Of a stretch of 5,340 nucleotides of DNA, positions 1-5,340 are shown one piece after another (position 1 is the first letter of the stretch; each line of letters starts with the position of its first letter). The translations under genes were made by a program, and so were the position numbers. Source of the stretch: Verrucomicrobiota bacterium (GTDB lineage: Bacteria > Verrucomicrobiota > Kiritimatiellia > CAIQIC01 > Lenti-01). Where the stretch lies: NCBI GenBank assembly GCA_003451935.1, contig DMJA01000162.1:1-5340 (forward strand), in the 5' to 3' direction. The notes below the pieces were generated by a model. That model saw only the letters and a program-made list of their open reading frames with translations. It searched no databases and was not told where the DNA came from.

Positions 1-939
1 GAGGAATGCATGCTCGCCGCCAACCAGGCCGTCGCGCAAAAAGTGTTCGCCGCGCGCATCCCCGGCATCTACCGCGTCCACGATGAACCGTCCGACGACC
101 AGTGGGCGCGCATGGCCGACGAACTGCGCGCGCTGGGCCACCGAACCGCGCCCGAAGATGCGCAGGATCTCAACCGCATCGTCCGTTCTGTTTTCGGCAA
201 GCCGGAGCAGTACATGGTCACGCTGACCCTGTTGCGCAACATGAAGCGCGCAACCTACGAGGCGGAATCCCGCCCCCACTTCGGGCTCGGCTTCACCCAC
301 TACGCGCATTTCACCTCCCCCATCCGGCGCTATCCCGACCTCGTCCTGCACCGCATCCTCGTCGGCATCGAGGAAGGCCGCCGGACGCCCGCCTATTCCG
401 CCGCCGAAATCGAGAAGCTCGCCATCCACTGTTCCGACACCGAGCGCGAGTCGTCCGAGCTCGAAAGCCAGTCCATCCAGATCAAGCGCATCCGCTATTT
501 CGCCACGCTTCTGGAAAAAGGCGAGACCGGCCCCTTCAAGGGCACGGTCATCTCGCTGAATCCCAAGGGGCTCATCGTCGAACTCGCCGATTCCCTCCAG
601 CAGGGCATGCTGCCCTACTCCGCCCTCGGCGGGGAACGCTACTTCGTCTCCGACGACGGCTATTCCGCCGGCGCGCGGAAGGGTTCCCCCTATCGCCTTG
701 GCCAATCCATCGAAGTCGGCCTCGCCGCCGTGGACGAAACCCTCAAGCGCGTGGACTTCTTCCTGCCCGGCGCCGAGCGGCGCCACGGCCACCGGGACCG
801 CCAACTTCTCCGGCATCCAAGCGCGGGGAATCCCCGCAGCCACGCGCACAAACCCATGGGCAAACCGGCTGGAAAATCCGGAAATAAATCCCCCGCAGGC
901 CCGAAAAAATCCCCGCATCAAAGGAGATACGCGAAATGA
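1..939 (+). CDS. rnr: Ribonuclease R, C-terminal part (5' end outside window)
   Basis: The reading frame is already open at base 1 and gives 312 residues, so this is the C-terminal part of a larger protein (RNase R is usually 700-800 residues). RNase R is a processive 3'-to-5' exoribonuclease that degrades structured RNA, rRNA fragments and mRNA in the cytoplasm. The end of the catalytic RNB domain is visible, including the family signature HFTSPIRRYPDL at about bases 307-342. An S1 RNA-binding domain follows (about bases 529-768), starting GPFKGTVISL. The last 55 or so residues form a low-complexity basic tail rich in Lys, Arg, His, Pro and Gly, as in many RNase R proteins. The catalytic aspartates of the RNB domain lie upstream of the window. 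The TGA stop overlaps the next gene's ATG (ATGA, 936-939). Family assignment is firm; the related RNase II is less likely because of the basic tail. Confidence 0.94.
   Translation, partial: EECMLAANQAVAQKVFAARIPGIYRVHDEPSDDQWARMADELRALGHRTAPEDAQDLNRIVRSVFGKPEQYMVTLTLLRNMKRATYEAESRPHFGLGFTHYAHFTSPIRRYPDLVLHRILVGIEEGRRTPAYSAAEIEKLAIHCSDTERESSELESQSIQIKRIRYFATLLEKGETGPFKGTVISLNPKGLIVELADSLQQGMLPYSALGGERYFVSDDGYSAGARKGSPYRLGQSIEVGLAAVDETLKRVDFFLPGAERRHGHRDRQLLRHPSAGNPRSHAHKPMGKPAGKSGNKSPAGPKKSPHQRRYAK
921..926 (+). promoter_or_regulatory. Ribosome binding site of the outer-membrane protein gene
   Basis: AAGGAG lies 9 bases before the ATG at 936, a near-perfect Shine-Dalgarno sequence inside the last codons of rnr. 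It fixes the start of the barrel protein at 936 and shows that this gene can initiate strongly on its own, even though it overlaps rnr. Confidence 0.85.
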
Positions 940-1736
940 AAAAGAGGACCCTGTTGATTCTTGCGGCGGCCGTCGCGATGCCGCTGGCTGCGTTGGCCGC
1001 CGACGCCACGCTCTATGCCGACGTCCTGTCCGCCTATGTGTTCCGCGGACTCGTCGGCAACGATGAGGCCGTCTTCCAGCCCGGGCTCAATGTCAGCGGC
1101 CCCCTGGGCCTCGGGTATAGCCTTTGGACCAGCATGAACCTGACGGACAACGAGGCGGCCTGGTATCCCGACACCGCCGGGGAATGGGGCGAACTCAATC
1201 TGGGACTCAATTGGACCCTCCCGTGGGAAGGCCCTGTCAGCCTGACTCTCGGCGGCACCTATTTCGTCTATCCGCAGGACGCCAGCCAAGTGGACGAGGA
1301 CGGCAACGCCTCCAAAGCCCCCGCCGATGGATCCTATGAAGTCTATGCCAAGGCCGCCGCCGACGGCTTCCTGCTCTCCCCCTCCATCCAGTTCTGCCAT
1401 GACTTGGACAACACGGACGACTGGATCGTCCTGTTGGGCATCGCCCAGAGCTTCGACCTGATGGACCAGCTTTCGCTCGCCCTCGGCGCCTCCCTCGGCG
1501 TCGCGGGCGACTATTATGTCGCCGACAACTACGGTTCCGATTCCGGCGCGGCCCTCACGCATGCCCAGTTCGATGCCGGCCTGAATTATGCGCTGAACGA
1601 GCAGGCTTCCATCGGGCTCAAGGGCTCCTTCAGCTCGATCCTCGACGGCGATGTCCGCGACGACATCGAGGCGGAAGGCTTCTACCCCGAAGTGGATCTC
1701 TTCTACGGTGGCATCACCGCCGGGTACTCGTTCTGA
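936..1736 (+). CDS. Putative outer-membrane beta-barrel (porin-like) protein
   Basis: A 266-residue exported protein. Residues 1-21 form a typical signal peptide: a basic start (MKKR), a hydrophobic core, and a signal peptidase I site ALA before Ala22-Asp23. The mature part alternates short amphipathic strands with Gly/Asp/Asn turns, has many aromatic residues at strand ends, is acidic, and ends in GYSF, the terminal Phe expected for insertion by the Bam complex. The early stretch SAYVFRG resembles the start of the uncharacterised TorF/Gcw_chp-like putative porins; this is from memory of the family, not a search. Likely location is the outer membrane; substrate is unknown. The start is set by AAGGAG 9 bases upstream. 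The gene overlaps rnr by 4 bases and is followed 24 bases later by a strong terminator. The barrel class is well supported; transport activity is inferred. Confidence 0.8.
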   Translation: MKKRTLLILAAAVAMPLAALAADATLYADVLSAYVFRGLVGNDEAVFQPGLNVSGPLGLGYSLWTSMNLTDNEAAWYPDTAGEWGELNLGLNWTLPWEGPVSLTLGGTYFVYPQDASQVDEDGNASKAPADGSYEVYAKAAADGFLLSPSIQFCHDLDNTDDWIVLLGIAQSFDLMDQLSLALGASLGVAGDYYVADNYGSDSGAALTHAQFDAGLNYALNEQASIGLKGSFSSILDGDVRDDIEAEGFYPEVDLFYGGITAGYSF

Positions 1737-1760
1737 TCGGCCGCCCCCCGGCACAAATCC

Positions 1761-1790
1761 AAACGCCCCGCAGACCTGCGGGGCGTTTTT
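1761..1790 (+). terminator. Rho-independent terminator, mainly for the plus-strand genes
   Basis: A perfect 12-bp stem (1761-1772 paired with 1777-1788) with a 4-base loop (GACC, 1773-1776), nine of whose pairs form an almost pure G/C core, is followed on the plus strand by a T-run (1786-1790, then ATTT). It ends the rnr/barrel-protein transcript. On the minus strand the same hairpin starts directly after the amrS stop codon, but only TTT follows before GG, so termination in that direction should be weaker. The amrS TAA (1791-1789) is built from the plus-strand T-run. Confidence 0.9.
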
Positions 1791-2808
1791 ATTTCCAAAC
1801 TCCTTCGCACATCCGCCCGCACGTTTTGCAACGCCCGTCCGCGTCCATGGCGATCTTCCGCGCGGCGAACCCCTCGCGATCGATCAGGCGCGCACCGCAA
1901 TCCGGACAGAAAGTCGCCGTTGCGTCCTCTTCGCCGCGCACGTTCCCGACATAGACATGGCGCAGTCCGTTTTCCTTGGCCTGCTTCCGCGCGCGCTGCA
2001 AGGTCTCCACCGGCGTGGGGGGAAGATTCCGCATCTCCCCGTCCGGATGGAACGCGCTGAAGTGCAGCGGCGTGCCTTCGCCCAGATGCTCCGCCACCCA
2101 TGCCGTCAATTCGTCGATTTCCTGCTCGGAATCGTTCTCGCCCGGAATCAGCAGCGTCGTCACTTCGAGCCAGCAGCCGGTCTCGTTGCGGATCGCCTCC
2201 AGCGTCTCCAGCACCGGCGCGAGCCGCGCACCGCACAGCTTCCGGTAGAAATCGTCGCGAAACGATTTCAAATCCACGTTCGCCGCATCCATTTTCCGGA
2301 AGAACTCCACCCGCGATTCCTCCGAGAAATAGCCCGATGTGACCGCCACCATCCGGAGATCCCTTTCATGGCAGGCATCGGCGATGTCCATCGCATATTC
2401 CGCCCAGACCGCCGGCTCGTTGTAGGTCGCCGCCACCGAAGGGATGCCTTCTTGGACCGCCACGCGCGCCACCTCTTCCGGCAATACCGGCTTTCGCGCC
2501 GGAACAGCCCCCCCTTCGGGATGGCTCAATTCCCAGTTCTGGCAAAAGCGGCACGACAGGTTGCAGCCCAGCGTTCCCAGCGAAAGAACCGGCGTCCCGG
2601 GCAGGAAATGGTTCAGCGGCTTCTTTTCGATCGGATCCACGTGCATCGCGACCGGCCAGCCCCAGGTCTCGGCCATCAGCGTGCCTCCATGGTTCACGCG
2701 CCCAAAACACCGGCTGCGCGCTCCCTCGGGAATCCGGCACCGGTGCGGACAAAGCCCGCACAGGACGGCACCGTTCTCCGCCGCTTTCCAGAAACGCGCG
2801 GGTTTCAT
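1789..2808 (-). CDS. amrS: AmmeMemoRadiSam system radical SAM enzyme
   Basis: A 339-residue radical SAM protein related to pyruvate formate-lyase activating enzymes. The [4Fe-4S] motif CxxxCxxC is at Cys82, Cys86 and Cys89 (GCNLSCRFCQNW). Family features are the N-terminal cysteines Cys17, Cys20, Cys24 and Cys34, the block YNEPAVWAEY (129-138) and FHPDGEM (253-259). The C-terminus has two further pairs, CPDC (301-304) and CKTC (327-330), resembling a zinc ribbon. The frame stays open for 98 codons upstream, but that stretch is low-complexity and antisense-like in sufU. The start at 2808 is chosen because it begins just before the family's N-terminal cysteines, follows AAGG by 10 bases, and overlaps the sufU stop as ATGA. 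Enzymes of this family are usually linked to AMMECR1-like and Memo-like proteins, absent here; the reaction is not known to me. Confidence 0.9.
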   Translation of the reverse strand: MKPARFWKAAENGAVLCGLCPHRCRIPEGARSRCFGRVNHGGTLMAETWGWPVAMHVDPIEKKPLNHFLPGTPVLSLGTLGCNLSCRFCQNWELSHPEGGAVPARKPVLPEEVARVAVQEGIPSVAATYNEPAVWAEYAMDIADACHERDLRMVAVTSGYFSEESRVEFFRKMDAANVDLKSFRDDFYRKLCGARLAPVLETLEAIRNETGCWLEVTTLLIPGENDSEQEIDELTAWVAEHLGEGTPLHFSAFHPDGEMRNLPPTPVETLQRARKQAKENGLRHVYVGNVRGEEDATATFCPDCGARLIDREGFAARKIAMDADGRCKTCGRMCEGVWK

Positions 2809-3236
2809 ATGCCGCTCGCCTTGCCTTTCTTCGCCAGCGCCTGCTCCACGGCCTTCCAGACCAACCGCGCGCAGTGGATCCGCGCCGGATACTGCTCTAG
2901 GCCGTTCCAGGCTTGGAAATCGCCCCACTCCTCCTCGAAGCCCGCACGCCCGATGCGGGCCGCGAAGGCCGCCGCCATCGTCGCCATTTCGGTGGGCGTC
3001 TTGCCCTCCAGCCTTTGGGCCGCCATCGAAGCCGATGCGGCACTTACGACGCACCCATGCAGCTCGTGGGTCAGCCGGGCCAGCGTGCCCTCCGGTGTCC
3101 ATTCGAGTTTCACGCGGATTTCATCCCCGCAGGCGGTGTTGAACGCTTCGGCATCCTCCGTCCCGCGCGGCACGCTTCCCGCGCCATGCGGTTTCTTCGC
3201 ATGCGCCAACAGCGCCGCCTGGTAAAGGCCGGTCAC
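2805..3236 (-). CDS. sufU: SufU, zinc-dependent sulfurtransferase / Fe-S assembly protein
   Basis: A 143-residue member of the IscU/SufU fold. Conserved metal-site residues are all present: Cys36 and Asp38 (ACGDE), Cys62 (HGCVVSAASASM) and Cys122 (RIHCARLVW). The second and third cysteines are 60 residues apart, as in SufU; IscU has about 43, so the SufU-specific insertion is present. SufU takes persulfide sulfur from SufS through its first cysteine and feeds Fe-S cluster assembly in the cytoplasm. The start is GTG at 3236, supported by GGGAG (3245-3249) 8 bases upstream and by a GTGA overlap with the sufS stop. The usual Pro two residues before the first Cys (NPxCGD) is Thr here. Neighbours sufS and amrS overlap it on both sides. 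Assignment is firm. Confidence 0.93.
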   Translation of the reverse strand: MTGLYQAALLAHAKKPHGAGSVPRGTEDAEAFNTACGDEIRVKLEWTPEGTLARLTHELHGCVVSAASASMAAQRLEGKTPTEMATMAAAFAARIGRAGFEEEWGDFQAWNGLEQYPARIHCARLVWKAVEQALAKKGKASGI

Positions 3237-4471
3237 GTGAACAACTCCCGGGCCGCCCTCACGCCCTCCAGCAGGCGGCGGACTTCATCCCGCGTGTTGT
3301 AGGGCGCGAAGCTGACCCGCACCGCCGATTCGATCCCCAGGCGCCGCATCAACGGCTGCGCGCACATATGCCCCGCCCGCACGGCGATGCCGCGGCCATC
3401 GAGCACCTGCGCCACGTCGTGCGCATGCACCCCCTCCACGCTGAAGCTGACCAGGGAGACCCGCCCCTCTGCCGGCCCCCAGACCGTCACTCCCGGCAGC
3501 GCGGCCAATTGCTGCGCCGTTTCCCGCGCAAGATCCGCCACGTATCCATGGGCGGCCGCCGGCAGCGTCCGCACCCATCCGATGGCCTCCCCCAGCCCCA
3601 CCGCGCCCGCTACGTTCGGCGTGCCGCCTTCGAAGCGATACGGAACCTCCGCCCACGTCGCGCTCCGCTCGTCCACGCGCGCAATCATTTCGCCGCCCAA
3701 CATCAGCGGGTCCATCTGCCCGAGCAATCCGCTCCGGCCCCACAACGCGCCGATGCCCATCGGTCCATACATCTTGTGCCCCGAGAACGCGAAGAAATCG
3801 CAGTCCATCGCCGCCACATCCACCGGCAGATGCGCCACCCCCTGCGCCCCGTCCACCAGGACCTGCGCCCCGGCCCCGTGCGCCGCATCGCAGATGGCGC
3901 GCACATCGTTCACCGCGCCCAGCACGTTCGACACCCACGCCACGGCCACCCACTTCGCCTTGCGGGCGGCGAGCCCCTTGCGGAATGCCGCCAAATCGAG
4001 CCGCCTTTCCGGAGTCAGCGGGATGACCTTCAAGGTCGCGCCGAGGCGTTGGACCGCCTGCTGCCACGGCACCCAGTTGCTGTGGTGCTCCATCGCCGAC
4101 ACCCACACTTCGTCGCCCGGCCCGATCTCCCGGCGCGCCAGCCCCGCGGCCACCAGGTTGATTCCCGCCGTCGTCCCGCTGGTGAACACGACCTCCTCGG
4201 GCGCAGCCGCCCCGATAAACTGAGCCACCGCCGCACGCGCCCCCTCGTAGGCCGCCGTCGCCTCCGCCCCCAGCCGGTGTACGCTCCGGCGCGTATTCGC
4301 GTTGTGCTGCCGGTAGAAGCGATCCATCGCCTGCAGCACCGGCTCGGGCCGCTGCGTGGTCGCCGCGTTGTCCAGCCACGCGATTTCGCGGTTCAGGATG
4401 GCGAACATCCGCCGGACCGCGCCCGGATCGAATCCGCCCTGCTCCTTTTCCACTTCCGGTTGCCGGCTCAT
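3233..4471 (-). CDS. sufS: SufS, class II cysteine desulfurase
   Basis: A 412-residue PLP-dependent enzyme that removes sulfur from L-cysteine, giving alanine and an enzyme persulfide for Fe-S cluster assembly. Visible active-site residues are LDNAATTQ (33-40), SGTTAG (98-103), His129 in MEHHSN (stacks on PLP), Asp207 in VDGAQ, the PLP-binding Lys233 in SGHKMYGP, the persulfide-forming Cys370 in RAGHMCAQP, and Arg385, the likely carboxylate ligand. His351, 19 residues before the catalytic Cys, matches the B. subtilis SufS histidine (His342) that binds the SufU zinc, so it fits pairing with the downstream SufU. The family normally has GHHC; here Met369 replaces the second His. Length is normal. 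The ATG at 4471 follows AAGGG by 9 bases. First gene of a three-gene overlapping operon. Confidence 0.95.
   Translation of the reverse strand: MSRQPEVEKEQGGFDPGAVRRMFAILNREIAWLDNAATTQRPEPVLQAMDRFYRQHNANTRRSVHRLGAEATAAYEGARAAVAQFIGAAAPEEVVFTSGTTAGINLVAAGLARREIGPGDEVWVSAMEHHSNWVPWQQAVQRLGATLKVIPLTPERRLDLAAFRKGLAARKAKWVAVAWVSNVLGAVNDVRAICDAAHGAGAQVLVDGAQGVAHLPVDVAAMDCDFFAFSGHKMYGPMGIGALWGRSGLLGQMDPLMLGGEMIARVDERSATWAEVPYRFEGGTPNVAGAVGLGEAIGWVRTLPAAAHGYVADLARETAQQLAALPGVTVWGPAEGRVSLVSFSVEGVHAHDVAQVLDGRGIAVRAGHMCAQPLMRRLGIESAVRVSFAPYNTRDEVRRLLEGVRAARELFT
3245..3249 (-). promoter_or_regulatory. Ribosome binding site deciding the GTG start of sufU
   Basis: On the minus strand GGGAG lies 8 bases before the GTG at 3236, inside the final codons of sufS. 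It supports this non-ATG start, for which there is no good nearby ATG alternative. Confidence 0.65.
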
Positions 4472-4477
4472 TGCACT

Positions 4478-4505
4478 TTGCCCTTGGGCATCATCATGCT
4501 ACAGT
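4478..4505 (+). promoter_or_regulatory. Candidate sigma-70-type promoter of the small gene and permease
   Basis: TTGCCC (4478-4483, 4 of 6 matches to TTGACA) and TACAGT (4500-4505, 4 of 6 to TATAAT) are 16 bases apart. Transcription would start at about 4511-4513, only one to three bases before the ATG at 4514, giving a leaderless or nearly leaderless mRNA; there is no Shine-Dalgarno sequence before that ATG. The match is modest and could be chance. No comparable promoter was found for sufS in the opposite direction. Confidence 0.3.
4481..4485 (-). promoter_or_regulatory. Ribosome binding site of sufS
   Basis: On the minus strand AAGGG sits 9 bases before the ATG at 4471 and supports that start. 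The three ATG triplets just upstream (4497-4489) are in another frame and run into a TGA that overlaps the sufS ATG. Confidence 0.6.
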
Positions 4506-4513
4506 CCCCGTCC

Positions 4514-4777
4514 ATGCGCAAGAATATCGGCTGGCAGGAAAAAACCGACGACGCCAAGTACCAGATCCGCGTCATTTTCGACGGCGGCGGCAAGCTCCTT
4601 TGGCGCCGCATCTCGAAGGCCATGGAACGCTGGGAACCCTTCGAACCCACCCCCGAACACTGGCAGATCCTGCTCGAAAAGACCAAGGCCCGCTATGTCC
4701 GCCGCCAAGCCCCCTACAAGGACTTGCAGCTCATCGAGCGGCGCGCCGCCGAAAACCCCGTGCCCCCGGAACCGTGA
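4514..4777 (+). CDS. Small protein of unknown function (87 residues)
   Basis: I do not recognise this protein. It has 87 residues, no cysteine, no signal peptide and no membrane segment, so it is probably cytoplasmic. It begins MRKNIGWQEK, has a likely beta strand (YQIRVIFDGGG, 16-26), and then a charged, probably helical part. There are four tryptophans: Trp7, Trp30, Trp40 and Trp50. The C-terminus is basic, then proline-rich (NPVPPEP). Evidence that it is real: it fills the gap between sufS and the permease, looks like a balanced globular protein, and its TGA overlaps the permease GTG (GTGA). An in-frame ATG at 4496 would add six residues (MLQSPS) but lies within the candidate promoter, so 4514 is preferred. 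Neither start has a clear Shine-Dalgarno sequence. The frame stays open far upstream, but there it is antisense to sufS. Confidence 0.7.
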   Translation: MRKNIGWQEKTDDAKYQIRVIFDGGGKLLWRRISKAMERWEPFEPTPEHWQILLEKTKARYVRRQAPYKDLQLIERRAAENPVPPEP

Positions 4778-5340
4778 GACAGGTCGCCGCCATCGTCCTG
4801 CTGGCCTTGCGCAACGCCTTGCGCTCGCGCGTCATCCTCGTCCTCTTCGCCCTGCTCCTCGCCGCCGGATTCCTGCTGCCCCTGACCATCCGCAGCGATG
4901 GCACGCCCGACGGCCTCATCCGCATCCACCTCGCCTACACCCTCGGCATCGCCACCTTCCTGCTCACCCTCGCCACCCTCTGGGCTGGATGCGCCGCCAT
5001 CTCGCAGGAAGCCGACGACAAAACCCTCCAGCTCCTCCTCGTCAAACCCGTGCCGCGCTTCCGCATCTGGCTTGGCAAGTGGATCGCCCTGCTCCTCATC
5101 GACGCCCTGCTCCTCGCTCTCGTCGGTGCCTTGGCCGCCGCCACCCTCCAGATAAAACTCCGCCGCGGCGGCTTCGATCCCGCCGGCCTCGCCGACGCGC
5201 GCCAAACCACCCTCGCCTCCCTCGAAACCATTCGCGCCCCCCTCCCCGACATCGAAGCCGACATCCGCGCCGAATATGATTCCCTCCGCGCGCGCCGCGC
5301 CCTGCCCGGAAACCTCTCCGAAAAATCCGCCCTCGATTCC
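4774..5340 (+). CDS. ABC-2 type transporter permease, N-terminal part (3' end outside window)
   Basis: From the GTG at 4774 the frame is open to the last base (189 codons) with no stop, so the gene is cut by the window end. The protein has hydrophobic segments at about residues 20-38, 54-76 and 103-127. Between the second and third lies the cytoplasmic stretch EADDKTLQLLLVKPVPR followed by LGKW (residues 79-103), which matches the coupling region of ABC-2/NosY-type permeases (Glu...Thr...Leu-Leu..Pro-Val...Gly-Lys). After residue 128 the chain becomes hydrophilic and charged to the window end, probably an extracytoplasmic loop or inserted domain. It would form the membrane part of an ABC exporter; the ATPase must be encoded elsewhere. 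The GTG overlaps the previous gene's TGA, suggesting translational coupling; only a weak CGGA precedes it. Permease class is well supported; substrate unknown. Confidence 0.82.
   Translation, partial: MRQVAAIVLLALRNALRSRVILVLFALLLAAGFLLPLTIRSDGTPDGLIRIHLAYTLGIATFLLTLATLWAGCAAISQEADDKTLQLLLVKPVPRFRIWLGKWIALLLIDALLLALVGALAAATLQIKLRRGGFDPAGLADARQTTLASLETIRAPLPDIEADIRAEYDSLRARRALPGNLSEKSALDS

Noticed and set aside
823..837. A short perfect inverted repeat (GCGGGG, AAT, CCCCGC) in the tail of rnr
   Set aside because: A 6-bp stem with no T-run, inside coding sequence in GC-rich DNA; chance is a sufficient explanation.
918..1754. A 278-codon open frame on the minus strand opposite the barrel protein
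   Set aside because: It is Gly, Glu and Val rich with no motif, while the plus strand has a signal peptide, a Shine-Dalgarno sequence and a terminator in order.
2809..3102. A 98-residue N-terminal extension of amrS in the same frame
   Set aside because: It overlaps sufU in another frame, is low-complexity, and precedes the family's normal N-terminal cysteines; the ATG at 2808 is a better start.
1651..3225. A 524-codon open frame on the plus strand across the sufU-amrS region
   Set aside because: It lies antisense to two genes with clear catalytic motifs, is rich in Arg, Pro and His, and has no recognisable domain. It is a GC-rich shadow frame.
3368..4513. Upstream extension of the small plus-strand gene to a 469-codon frame
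   Set aside because: Bases 3368-4471 encode SufS on the other strand, and the extension is Arg/His/Pro-rich shadow sequence.
4468..4686. A 72-codon minus-strand frame ending MMMPKGKVQ whose TGA overlaps the sufS ATG
   Set aside because: The ATGA overlap copies the other operon junctions, so a coupled leader peptide is conceivable. It is antisense to the more protein-like small gene and shows no motif or good ribosome binding site, so it is not called.

Overview
The window is gene-dense, GC-rich bacterial DNA with six protein-coding genes, two of them cut by the window edges. The organism is a Gram-negative bacterium: one gene encodes an apparent outer-membrane beta-barrel protein with a signal peptide and a C-terminal phenylalanine. 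SufU rather than IscU or SufE beside SufS, an AmmeMemoRadiSam-type radical SAM enzyme, and the style of the barrel protein together suggest an anaerobic lineage such as Kiritimatiellota or another PVC-group bacterium. That placement is an inference with low confidence. I see no rRNA, tRNA, CRISPR array, insertion sequence or phage gene.

Layout: (1) Bases 1-939 (+) hold the C-terminal part of ribonuclease R. It is followed, with a 4-base overlap, by a 266-residue outer-membrane barrel protein (936-1736, +). (2) A strong hairpin terminator (1761-1790) lies between this pair and a converging operon. (3) The minus-strand operon reads from 4471 down to 1789: sufS (cysteine desulfurase), sufU (zinc-dependent sulfur acceptor) and amrS (radical SAM enzyme of the AmmeMemoRadiSam group). 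Each gene overlaps the next by 4 bases. (4) Diverging from sufS across a 42-base gap are a small unrecognised gene (4514-4777, +) and, again overlapping by 4 bases, the start of an ABC-2 type permease (4774 to the window end, +). The permease has no stop codon inside the window and begins with GTG.

How the genes work together: SufS takes sulfur from cysteine and passes it to SufU for Fe-S cluster assembly. The third gene of the same transcription unit encodes an enzyme that needs a [4Fe-4S] cluster, so the operon may couple cluster supply to a cluster consumer. The usual AmmeMemoRadiSam partners (AMMECR1-like and Memo-like proteins) are not in the window. The small protein and the permease are probably translated together, but the sequence does not give the small protein's function. 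Most of the window is ordinary; the items most worth following up are the sufS-sufU-amrS linkage and the small protein tied to the permease.
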